From JAWQFO01 sp033436665 (GTDB lineage: Bacteria; Pseudomonadota; Alphaproteobacteria; Rhodobacterales; Rhodobacteraceae): a stretch of DNA of 64,000 nucleotides. Position numbers and translations under genes: made by a program. The stretch covers positions 248,001-312,000 of the forward strand of contig NZ_JAWQFO010000004.1 of NCBI RefSeq assembly GCF_033436665.1, read 5' to 3'. This document shows positions 40,361 to 48,194 of the stretch, piece by piece. Within the stretch, counting starts at the first letter, position 1. Each line of letters starts with the position of its first letter. The notes under the pieces are model-generated. The model was not told where the DNA came from, ran no database searches, and worked only from the letters and a program-made list of their open reading frames with translations.

Positions 40361-42751
40361 ATGGCCGCACGCGACGCCATCCGCGAATTGCTGCCGTCGC
40401 TCTGGCGGCCCGAGCCGGATGCGACGGGCCTGCTGCCGGATCTCATCACGGCGACGGGCGGCGGTCTGAGCCGGGCGCGGATCGATGCCGGCAACACCAT
40501 GCAGGCGCATTGGTCGCAGTTCGCCGACTACGCCCCGATTTCGCCCTTCGTCGGGGCCTTCCGGCGCGAGGCGGGCCTGCCGGTGCTGCTGCCGCAGGAC
40601 CCGGAGGTCGAGGAGCACCCGTATCTCGACGATCTCGCGCGGCTGGCCGGGCTTTTGGGGCTGGCGCCCTACACGGATCCCGCCTCCTCGCGCGAGACGG
40701 TCGAGGATTTCCGGCGTCGCGTACTCGGGACCGTGGCACTGTGGCGCAACGGGGTCTCGACCCGTGCCGCGATCCTGCAGGCGGCGCGCCTCGCGCTATC
40801 GGGGACCGCCGAACGCGCCGTGGCGGTCGAGGAATTCGCCCCGGCCGCGCCCCGCAACCTGCCTGTCAGTGCGCGCGGCGCGCCGAAAGGGCTGGTCGGG
40901 CCGCTGATGCGCTGGCAGATCGCCGCACATTCGCTGACGCCGGCGCCGCCGGAGATCCTTATCGAGGGCGCAACCCCCGAGCCGGGACGGATCGACGCCG
41001 CCGACCATCCGCTCATCGAGCGGTTCTCGCCCAAGACCGGGACCGGCATCGGCATCCTTTACGACGGCAGCCTCGATCCGGGCCAGGTCCTGTCCCTGCG
41101 GCCGACCTTCTCAAGCTGGCTCGGCGGCGAAAGCGGCGTGCGCGTCGCCACCGCCCTGCCGGGCGAGGATACTCCCGCCAATCCCACGGCACCCGGTCCC
41201 TGGGCGGCAGCACCGGCGGCACCCGGCGGCCGGATCACGGCGCTGACCACGGGTGCCGACGGCGCGCTCTGGGCCGCGACCGACGATGCCGGCGACGGGC
41301 AACTCTGGCGTCTGGACGGCACGGGCTGGAGCCAGGTCTTCGCCGGCCTGCCGGTGCCGCGCTGTCTGCTCGTGGATGGCACCGACATGCTCGTCGGCCA
41401 CGACGCGGGCCTCGCCCGGCTCGATCCCTTCGCCGCGCCGCCGACGCTTCTGCCCGACCCCGCCGGGGCCAGCGACCCGGCGGTCAACGCGATGGCCCGC
41501 GCCGCGGACGGCAGCATCTGGGCCGCCACCGCCACCGGGGCCGCCACGCTCGGCGGCGGGGACGTGCTGGCACCCACAGGACCCGGGTCGCGCACGGAGA
41601 CCGAGACCACGCTGGCGGCGCTCATCGCCGAACCCGACGGTCTGGTGACACTGGGCGGCGCTGCGGGCCTCTTCCGGCACGACCTGAAATCGGGGCTCTG
41701 GCACGTCTACTCCGGCGACAGCATCGACGAGACCGTGCCCGACTGGCTGTCCTGGGATCCCGACACCGACGACCTGCCTGGCGACGACGCGGTGTTCCTG
41801 CCGCCGGTCACCGCGCTGATGCGCGGGCCGGACACCCTGCTCTGGATCGGCACGGAAAGTGGGCTTGCGTCCTGGGGGGCGCACCGCGTGCGCAACACCT
41901 ACGCCACGCGCCTGCGCGCCTTCCCCGCGCTTGGCACCGAGCCGATCCACGCGCTTGCGCGCGATGAACGCGGTCGGATCTGGACCGGGACCGGGCGCGG
42001 GCTTCTGGTGCATGACGGCTTCGACTGGTCCGAGCAGAACGACGGGCTGGCCCGGCTGCCCCGGCTCGATCCCGAGGACCCGGCCAGCGGCTGGCGCTTC
42101 GACAGAGGCGCGGGCGCCTGGCAGTTCACCGATGCCAGCGGCACGGGCTTTGCCGCCCAAAGTCCCGCGGTCATCTCTGCCGACACCGATGCGGTGACGG
42201 CCATTCACTGGACCGACGGGGCCGAGGCCCGGCTCGGCAGCCTGGCCGACGGCGTCTTCACCGAAGACGGCGGCGCAACGCCCGCCGCCCTGCGCCTGCG
42301 CGTGAAACCGACGCCCGACCGCATCGTCGAGGGCGGTCTGCCGGCGATCCCCCGGCTCGAGCCTGGAACGACGCACTGGCGCTACCTGCAGGAAGAAGAG
42401 CCCAGCCCGCCCGGTCCCACCGACTTCCCGGCCTGGACCCGCGAAGGCCGGTTGCTGACACCGCCCGGAGAACGCGCCGCGCCCTGGGAAGGGCGGTACC
42501 TCTCCAAGGGCGAACGCGCGGCACTCGACCAGGTCTTCGCTTTCAACCCGGCCGCGCGCGTGACCTTCCGCTGGCACCCCAGCGCGCCATTCTCGATCAC
42601 CGTCCGGCTCGACCGGCCGGACCCCGACGAAACCCTGCCCGGCGCGGTGCTCGACCGCGTCCACGGCGCCGCCGAACGCGTGCGCCCTGCCGCCGCGCGC
42701 CTGCGCGTGGCCTTCGGCGAAACCATCGTGAGAGGAGACCAGGATGCCTGA
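40361..42751 (+). CDS. gpI-like baseplate protein with inserted beta-propeller
   Basis: A 796-residue protein. The N-terminus (RELLPSLWRPEPDATGLLPDLITATGGGLSRARIDAGNTMQAHWSQFADY then PYLDDLARLAGLLGLAPYTD and RDFRRRVLGTVALWRNGVSTRAAILQAARL) is gpI/tail-protein-I-like. From about residue 285 to 560 there are repeated GALWAATDDAG, MARAADGSIWAATATG, LLWIGTESGLASWG and GRIWTGTGRGLLVHD units, the pattern of a reg-prop beta-propeller that is normally seen in sensor proteins. The last ~80 residues are Pro-rich and predicted to be beta. The propeller could be a receptor or sugar-binding module. The stop overlaps the next gene by 8 bp. Confidence 0.75.
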   Translation: MAARDAIRELLPSLWRPEPDATGLLPDLITATGGGLSRARIDAGNTMQAHWSQFADYAPISPFVGAFRREAGLPVLLPQDPEVEEHPYLDDLARLAGLLGLAPYTDPASSRETVEDFRRRVLGTVALWRNGVSTRAAILQAARLALSGTAERAVAVEEFAPAAPRNLPVSARGAPKGLVGPLMRWQIAAHSLTPAPPEILIEGATPEPGRIDAADHPLIERFSPKTGTGIGILYDGSLDPGQVLSLRPTFSSWLGGESGVRVATALPGEDTPANPTAPGPWAAAPAAPGGRITALTTGADGALWAATDDAGDGQLWRLDGTGWSQVFAGLPVPRCLLVDGTDMLVGHDAGLARLDPFAAPPTLLPDPAGASDPAVNAMARAADGSIWAATATGAATLGGGDVLAPTGPGSRTETETTLAALIAEPDGLVTLGGAAGLFRHDLKSGLWHVYSGDSIDETVPDWLSWDPDTDDLPGDDAVFLPPVTALMRGPDTLLWIGTESGLASWGAHRVRNTYATRLRAFPALGTEPIHALARDERGRIWTGTGRGLLVHDGFDWSEQNDGLARLPRLDPEDPASGWRFDRGAGAWQFTDASGTGFAAQSPAVISADTDAVTAIHWTDGAEARLGSLADGVFTEDGGATPAALRLRVKPTPDRIVEGGLPAIPRLEPGTTHWRYLQEEEPSPPGPTDFPAWTREGRLLTPPGERAAPWEGRYLSKGERAALDQVFAFNPAARVTFRWHPSAPFSITVRLDRPDPDETLPGAVLDRVHGAAERVRPAAARLRVAFGETIVRGDQDA

Positions 42752-44228
42752 ACTTGCTGAGAATTTCGGGGGAAAAGTCGACGGCGAACTGATCCGCGCC
42801 AGCGACTGGAACGGTCTCATCGACGCCATCGAGGCGCGGTTCGGCGACCTGCAGGTCGAGCTCGCCGCCGCCGAGGCCCGCATCGACGCCAACGAGGCCG
42901 CGCTCGAGACGGCCGAAGGCCAGATCGCCGATCTCGAGGCGCTCGCGACCCTCGTGCGCTCGCGCTACCGGCAATTGCAGCTGTCCACGCCGCGCAGCAG
43001 CTTCGCCATCGGCGAACGCGCCGAGATCGTGGCACGGGTGACGGACTTCGACGGCAACCCGCTGGATCTGTCGAACCCCTCTTCGCGCCCTTGGGTCGAT
43101 TTCGTGACCGTCTGGGGCAGCCTCAAGGCCGCGCCCGGCTTCACCTCGCGCGCGGGCACCGGCGGCAAGACCGTGACGGTGCGCGTCGATGCCAACGGCG
43201 AGGCCCGCGCCCTTCTGCGCGAGGAAACCGGTCTCGCGCTTGCCGAGGAAGAGGAACTGGAGGTCGCGGCGGTGCTTGGAACGAGCGTCGGCAGCCAGAC
43301 CGTCGCCGAGATGTTCATGGGCGCGACAACGCCCGCCGCCACCCAGATCGCGCAGGCCTACTCGGTCGTGACCGACGCCTACGAGCGCACCGACACGTTC
43401 GTGATGCGCGACTATCTCGACGGCATCTACCTCAACAACCCGACCCGGACCTACGTGCCGCTGGCACCGGCCTTCACGCTGAACTGGCACGACGAATTCG
43501 CCACCGTCATGGCCTTCGTTAAACCCGACGACAGCCCCGGGACCGCCGACAGTGCCATGGCGGCCGGCTCGATCCGGGTCACCTTCCGCGACTGGGTCTA
43601 CCCTTGGATCGTCACGCAATACCTGCCGCCGCCGCCGCCGCTGATCGACGTCTATGTCACCAATTTCACGCCGCTGCTGCTGCAGGGGTTCGAGTTTGCC
43701 TTCGACGGCATCTTCGATGCCATCCAGGCCGAGGTGCAGCCGCTGGGAATCCTCGGGCAGCAGCGCCAGTACGCCGCGGCACAGGAGGCGATCACGACCC
43801 TGCCCGCGACCGGCCAGCCTGACTATTTCCAGCCCCTGATCGAGAACGTCCGCGGCGGGCTCGCCGTGCAGCAGAGCATGGTCTACTCGGCAGCACTCAC
43901 CCCCGGGGCGCGCGAGGCCACCGCACCGGCGCGTGCGGTCGGCGGCGCGGGCGTGCGCGGCGCGGTCGCGGCGCAGGCCGCGGCGAGCCAGGTGCTGGCC
44001 GAGACCGCCACCAACGCCCAGGCCTCCGAAACCCGCATCCTCGACCAGGTGCGGGCGGAGAACGCCAAGCTCTCGAACGACCTGCTGGGCGACACCGGGC
44101 CGGTGCGCCGCGCCGAGTCGCTGGCGCTCGACGCCGCCAACAAGGTCGAGTTGGTCAACGTGGAACTGGGCCGCAAGGCGGGCGTCGATCTCGTCAGCCA
44201 GCTGCTGGCCGCGCGGGACCTCGGCTGA
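42744..44228 (+). CDS. large unrecognised tail-operon protein with coiled coil and Ig-like domain
   Basis: A 494-residue protein. Residues ~25-75 form a short coiled coil (ALETAEGQIADLEALATLVRSRY). About residues 80-170 resemble a bacterial Ig-like domain (SSFAIGERAEIVARVTDFDGNPLDLSNP and DANGEARALLREETG). A central beta/Trp-rich region includes FTLNWHDEFATVMAFVKP and WVYPWIVTQYLPPPPPL, and the C-terminal ~100 residues are Ala-rich helices. Its Ig-like part resembles the one in the next gene (IGRQVQIAAQLTDAEGRGVGG). It has no signal peptide. It probably forms part of the baseplate periphery or a fibre base, but I recognise no family. Confidence 0.65.
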   Translation: MPELAENFGGKVDGELIRASDWNGLIDAIEARFGDLQVELAAAEARIDANEAALETAEGQIADLEALATLVRSRYRQLQLSTPRSSFAIGERAEIVARVTDFDGNPLDLSNPSSRPWVDFVTVWGSLKAAPGFTSRAGTGGKTVTVRVDANGEARALLREETGLALAEEEELEVAAVLGTSVGSQTVAEMFMGATTPAATQIAQAYSVVTDAYERTDTFVMRDYLDGIYLNNPTRTYVPLAPAFTLNWHDEFATVMAFVKPDDSPGTADSAMAAGSIRVTFRDWVYPWIVTQYLPPPPPLIDVYVTNFTPLLLQGFEFAFDGIFDAIQAEVQPLGILGQQRQYAAAQEAITTLPATGQPDYFQPLIENVRGGLAVQQSMVYSAALTPGAREATAPARAVGGAGVRGAVAAQAAASQVLAETATNAQASETRILDQVRAENAKLSNDLLGDTGPVRRAESLALDAANKVELVNVELGRKAGVDLVSQLLAARDLG

Positions 44229-44231
44229 GCC

Positions 44232-46649
44232 ATGGCCGCGAGCCTCCTGCGTCCGGGCGATATCGCCCCCGTCGATGCCCGCCGCATCCTCGGCTTTCTG
44301 AACGCGGTGGCCGATGCCGATGCGCTGGCGGAAACCGTGGGCCTCTCCGACGGTCTTGCGGTCGGACGGCGGGTCGGTGCGGAACTGATCGCGGCGCGAC
44401 CGTTCCGAACGCTCGACGCGGTGCTTGCGGTCACCGGTGTCACCCTGCCGCGCTTCACCGAAATCGCCGCCGCCCTGTCGGGCGCGCAACCGCCGCTGCG
44501 CCCCGATGTGCTACGGTTCCTGCCGGTGGATGCCACCCCGTGGATCGGGCGGCAAGTGCAGATCGCCGCCCAGCTCACCGACGCCGAAGGCCGCGGCGTC
44601 GGCGGCCGGATGGTGACCTGCGTTGCCAGCGATGGCGTCGTCTCGGCGCGCTCCGGGTTGCAGGTCCAGACCGGCTCGGCCATCCGTCTGACCCCCGAAC
44701 CCGGCGGGGTGATCCGGTTCTCCTACGGACCGCGCCTCTGGCCGGCACTCGACGAGGCCAGCCGCGCCGCACTTTCCGCCGAACTCTCGCGGCTCGGCGA
44801 CACGCCGCAGACCCCTGACGAGGCCGCCGACCGGATCGACGCGCTGGCCGCGCGCTACCGCGCCCAGGGCGCGAGCGCTTTGCGCACCGCGATCGACCGG
44901 CTGTTCGAGACCTACGACGCGCAAGTGACCTCGTCCGTCGCCCCCTGGCCGGTGCAGCCTGTCACCCTGTTGGCCCTGACCCACGACGCCGGCGGCACGA
45001 TCCTGCAGGCGGCCTCGGTCACGCTTTCGCTGCGCAACTGGCTCGGCGCCTTCTACGCGGCCCTGCGACGCCAGATCGAGGGGGACAGCCTGCTGCCGGA
45101 CGCGCTGAAGATCCTGCAGCGCGACGCCGAGCGCGGCCGTGACCTGTCGCGCCAGCTGATCCAGGCCACGCAAGGGTATTCGGCGCTCGAACGCGGCGTT
45201 CTGGGCCGGCGCCTGCGGGATGCCGCCACCGGGCGCACCGTGACCGGTTTCCTGAACGACGCGGCGCAGACCTTGCAGGGCAATGCCATCGTCAACACCG
45301 TGCGCGCGGCCGGCGCATCGGACGCCGCCATCGCCGCCGGCGGGTTCGCGGTCTTCGAGGCGATCCGGACCGTGCAGGAGGTCGAGGACACGATCAAGCT
45401 GCCATCCAAGACCGACGGCCTCTCGCGCGACGACCTGTTCGGCTTCGACCAGCGCCTCGCGACGCTGGAAGGCAGCGCCGTGACGCGGACCGACCTCGAC
45501 CGGTTCCGAACAACGCTTGATGCCGACGTCGACCAGCGCCTCGATGCCTTCCGAAACGACGCCGTGACCACGGCTGACCTCGACAGCCTGCGCAGCGGGA
45601 TAACGGCGGATTTTGACGCCAAGCTCGCAGGCTTCGATGATCGCGTCACGACCGATACCCGGTTCGACGGGCTCGATGCCCGGGTGAGCGGGCTGGCGGA
45701 AGACATGCTGGTGCAGACGGATCTCGACACGATGCGCGACTCGATCACCGCCACCGTCGACACGCGCCTGCAGCAGACCGAGAGACAGGCCGCCAGCGCG
45801 GACGACCTCGCCGCGATCACCGACCGGGTCGCGGGGCTCGAGGACGGTCGCCTCACCCAACGCGATCTCGACGCAGTCCGAGACGCGATGACCGAGGATC
45901 TCGACTCCCGCTTTGCGGCGGCACAGGCCCGGTTCGCCAGCGCCGACGGGTTGGCGGCGATGCAGGACCGCCTTGCCGGGATCGAGGAAGGTTCGGTCAC
46001 GCGCGCCGATCTCGGCGGGCTGCAAAGTACCATGACCCGCGATTTCGACGCCAAGCTCGCCGCCGCCGACGACAGCGCGGCGACCGCCGATCGCTTCCGC
46101 ACGCTCGAGGCGCGGCTGAGAGGGGTCGAGAGCGGTGCAATCGGCCGCGACGATCTCGACGCGTTGCGCCGGGACATCACCTCGGATTTCGATGCCAAGC
46201 TCGCCGCGGTCGACGACCGCGACAACGTCGCGGGACGTTTCGCAAGCATCGACGCGCGCCTTGCGGGGATCGAGGAAACCGCTGTGACACAGAACGATCT
46301 GGGCAAGCTGACCGCGGATATGACGGCAAGTTTCGACGACCGGCTGACAACGCTCGAAAAGTCCTCGGTCACCAATGACGACCTTGTGGCCGTCCGGCAG
46401 GACATCGCGGAAAGCGTCGCGGCGCAGACCGGAGACTTCGTTCTGAAATCCGACGTCGACGCGCAATTCGCCACGATCGAATCCGATTTCGAGAGCAGGC
46501 TGCGCACCAAGGCCAATGCCAGCACGGTCGGCCAGATCCAGACCTCGCTCGGCAAGGTGACCGAGGAGCAGACCGCGCTGCGCACCGACCTCACCAAGAT
46601 CGACACCACCCGCACCGGAGGGGTGCGGTTCGATCCCACGCGCCGATGA
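44232..46649 (+). CDS. 805-residue protein with HhH-like start, Ig-like module and coiled-coil repeat stalk
   Basis: Residues ~17-85 resemble a helix-hairpin-helix pair (ILGFLNAVADADALAETVG and ELIAARPFRTLDAVLAVTGV). Residues ~95-165 are an Ig-like module (IGRQVQIAAQLTDAEGRGVGGRM). A helical middle follows. From residue 445 five exact 48-residue repeats build a coiled coil, with shorter 28-residue units on both sides. The C-terminus ends in RTGGVRFDPTRR. The long rod is what a tail fibre or anchoring stalk would need, but no receptor-binding tip domain is recognised. Its stop overlaps the next start (ATGA). Confidence 0.7.
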   Translation: MAASLLRPGDIAPVDARRILGFLNAVADADALAETVGLSDGLAVGRRVGAELIAARPFRTLDAVLAVTGVTLPRFTEIAAALSGAQPPLRPDVLRFLPVDATPWIGRQVQIAAQLTDAEGRGVGGRMVTCVASDGVVSARSGLQVQTGSAIRLTPEPGGVIRFSYGPRLWPALDEASRAALSAELSRLGDTPQTPDEAADRIDALAARYRAQGASALRTAIDRLFETYDAQVTSSVAPWPVQPVTLLALTHDAGGTILQAASVTLSLRNWLGAFYAALRRQIEGDSLLPDALKILQRDAERGRDLSRQLIQATQGYSALERGVLGRRLRDAATGRTVTGFLNDAAQTLQGNAIVNTVRAAGASDAAIAAGGFAVFEAIRTVQEVEDTIKLPSKTDGLSRDDLFGFDQRLATLEGSAVTRTDLDRFRTTLDADVDQRLDAFRNDAVTTADLDSLRSGITADFDAKLAGFDDRVTTDTRFDGLDARVSGLAEDMLVQTDLDTMRDSITATVDTRLQQTERQAASADDLAAITDRVAGLEDGRLTQRDLDAVRDAMTEDLDSRFAAAQARFASADGLAAMQDRLAGIEEGSVTRADLGGLQSTMTRDFDAKLAAADDSAATADRFRTLEARLRGVESGAIGRDDLDALRRDITSDFDAKLAAVDDRDNVAGRFASIDARLAGIEETAVTQNDLGKLTADMTASFDDRLTTLEKSSVTNDDLVAVRQDIAESVAAQTGDFVLKSDVDAQFATIESDFESRLRTKANASTVGQIQTSLGKVTEEQTALRTDLTKIDTTRTGGVRFDPTRR
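45564..46283 (+). repeat. five tandem 144-bp (48-residue) coiled-coil repeats
   Basis: The units begin at 45564, 45708, 45852, 45996 and 46140, each exactly 48 codons with no indel. The protein pattern is V/L-T-x-x-D-L-x-x-(L/V/M)-R/Q at the start, a DFDAKLA-like middle and an LAGIEE-like end. The flanking units before 45564 and after 46283 use only the first 28 residues of the pattern (RTDLDRFRTTLDADVDQRLD and QNDLGKLTADMTASFDDRL). The codons differ between units, so the repeat is old and kept at protein level rather than newly amplified. Confidence 0.85.
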
Positions 46650-48190
46650 GCCGGGTCACCAAATCAGACCTCGGGTCCGCCGCGAACCCCGCGCCGCTCG
46701 ACACTGCGGTCGCCGGGCGGTTCAGCCGCAGCATCCGGCTCACGCTCGCCACCGGCGGCGTCGCCGACAGCGCAGAGGTCGCTCCGGGCACCGTACTCGA
46801 GACACGGTTTCAGAACCGCGACGCGGACGCGCTCGCCCCCGGCGCCGTGGAGGAAGCCGACCTTTCGACCTCGGGTGGCCAGCTTGTCCTGTCGCTGCCC
46901 GTGGCGCGGCGGGTGCGCCGCGTCCGGCTTGCCGCGCCGGTAGATGGCGACCGGATCGCGGCCTTTCGTTTCGACGGTTCGGCGGTCTCGGAAGATGCGG
47001 TGAAATCGGCGTCGCACGGTGGCAGCGGGGCTTTGCTGAACGTCACCGACTCGGCGCTGATCCTCAAGCGCCGCAACGGCGGAGACAGCGCACTGACCCC
47101 CGGTGCGATCGAGGCCGTGACCCTGCGCTATGCGCCGCTGAACCCGCGCCTTGCCCTGCGCCTGGCGGGCGAGACCGGACCCGGCATTCCCTTCCCGGTC
47201 CAGACCGACGCCGAGGGCACGCCGGTCTTTCCCGCCGATGGCAGCCACGGCGCTGACCTCGCCGCAGCGATGCGCGCCCTTTTGGCCAGCCTGCCGCCCC
47301 CCCTGCCCGATCCGCTCGAGATCGACCTCGTGCTGTCGGCGGACGAGCCCTGCCAGGCCCGCATCGACGCGCTGGACCTGACGCTGGTGCTGCAAAGCCG
47401 CGCCTTTCCCGAGAAAGAAGTGCTGCGCTTTCCCGGCGGCCGGCGCGTGACCCAAAGCCTCGAGATCACGCTACCGATCGGCGCGGTGATCTCTGGCGGC
47501 GCGCTGGGTGTCACGGTATCCGGCACGCCGCCCGCTGCGGCCAAAGGCGGTGCGCCAAGTGCGGCCCTGCCGCCGTCGAGCGGCGACGGCCTGCGCGTTT
47601 CGGGCGAGCGTCGCGTGGCCACCCGGCTTCAGCAAGACGCAGCACTGGTGATCGTCGGGGCCGCAGTGCTGCTGGCGGCGCCCGACGGGCCGACCGAACT
47701 GCGCGCGACGCTTCATGCCGACGCAAACGGGCTGCCCGGCCCGTCTCTTGCCGAATCCGCACCCGCCGGACTTGCCCGCGCCGGGCCGACCGAGGTCGCA
47801 TTCACCTTTTCTCCCACGGCACTGCCTGCCGGGCCGGTCTGGCTCGGCCTCGTCGCGTTGTCGGGCACAGCGATCGCCCTTCTCGGCGGCACCGGCAGCT
47901 TCGCGCATACCGAAGAACCGGGGTTCGTGCTGATAGAGGACGACCTGTCGCGCGGTCTCGTGGCGTCTCTGGTCCCGATTGCCGCGGCCGTGGCTGCGAC
48001 CCCCTCCGGCGGACCGGTGATCGCACTTGGAGAGACCGTGCTCCAGGGGACGCCGGCGCAAGGCGCGGTCAGCCTCGACCTTGCCGCGGCGCTGTCCGCA
48101 GGCCCCGCGCCGGCCGCGCTGCATGTCTCGAGCAGCGCGCGCAGTGTGGTCACGCTCGACCCGCCGCTGCTGCGCTACGAACTTCCCTGA
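46646..48190 (+). CDS. last gene of the tail-like operon: 514-residue beta-rich protein
   Basis: The protein has a long run of beta-strand patterns with many Gly, Pro and Ala and little helix except AAMRALLASLPPPLPDPLEIDLVL. Stretches such as GVADSAEVAPGTVLETRFQNRDAD, SLPVARRVRRVRLAAPVDGDRIAAFRFDG and GPTELRATLHADANGLPGPSLAES hint at several jelly-roll or Ig-like domains. No signal peptide, transmembrane helix or enzymatic motif was seen. The position at the end of the operon is where phages place fibres or fibre-assembly proteins. Its stop lies 4 bp from that of the convergent peroxidase gene. Confidence 0.6.
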   Translation: MSRVTKSDLGSAANPAPLDTAVAGRFSRSIRLTLATGGVADSAEVAPGTVLETRFQNRDADALAPGAVEEADLSTSGGQLVLSLPVARRVRRVRLAAPVDGDRIAAFRFDGSAVSEDAVKSASHGGSGALLNVTDSALILKRRNGGDSALTPGAIEAVTLRYAPLNPRLALRLAGETGPGIPFPVQTDAEGTPVFPADGSHGADLAAAMRALLASLPPPLPDPLEIDLVLSADEPCQARIDALDLTLVLQSRAFPEKEVLRFPGGRRVTQSLEITLPIGAVISGGALGVTVSGTPPAAAKGGAPSAALPPSSGDGLRVSGERRVATRLQQDAALVIVGAAVLLAAPDGPTELRATLHADANGLPGPSLAESAPAGLARAGPTEVAFTFSPTALPAGPVWLGLVALSGTAIALLGGTGSFAHTEEPGFVLIEDDLSRGLVASLVPIAAAVAATPSGGPVIALGETVLQGTPAQGAVSLDLAAALSAGPAPAALHVSSSARSVVTLDPPLLRYELP

Positions 48191-48194
48191 AGCG

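Noticed and set aside
24906..48190. Prophage or R-type tailocin
   Set aside because: Within the window there is no integrase, repressor, capsid, portal, terminase, holin or endolysin. All tail genes look intact and base composition matches the neighbourhood.
24906..48190. Type VI secretion system
   Set aside because: No TssJLM membrane complex, TssK, TssBC pair, ClpV ATPase or Hcp; the sheath is a single phage-type gene.
24906..48190. Standard Afp/PVC-type extracellular injection system
   Set aside because: The AAA+ ATPase, multiple sheaths and tubes, LysM adaptor and fused VgrG are not seen, and gene order follows phage Mu/P2.
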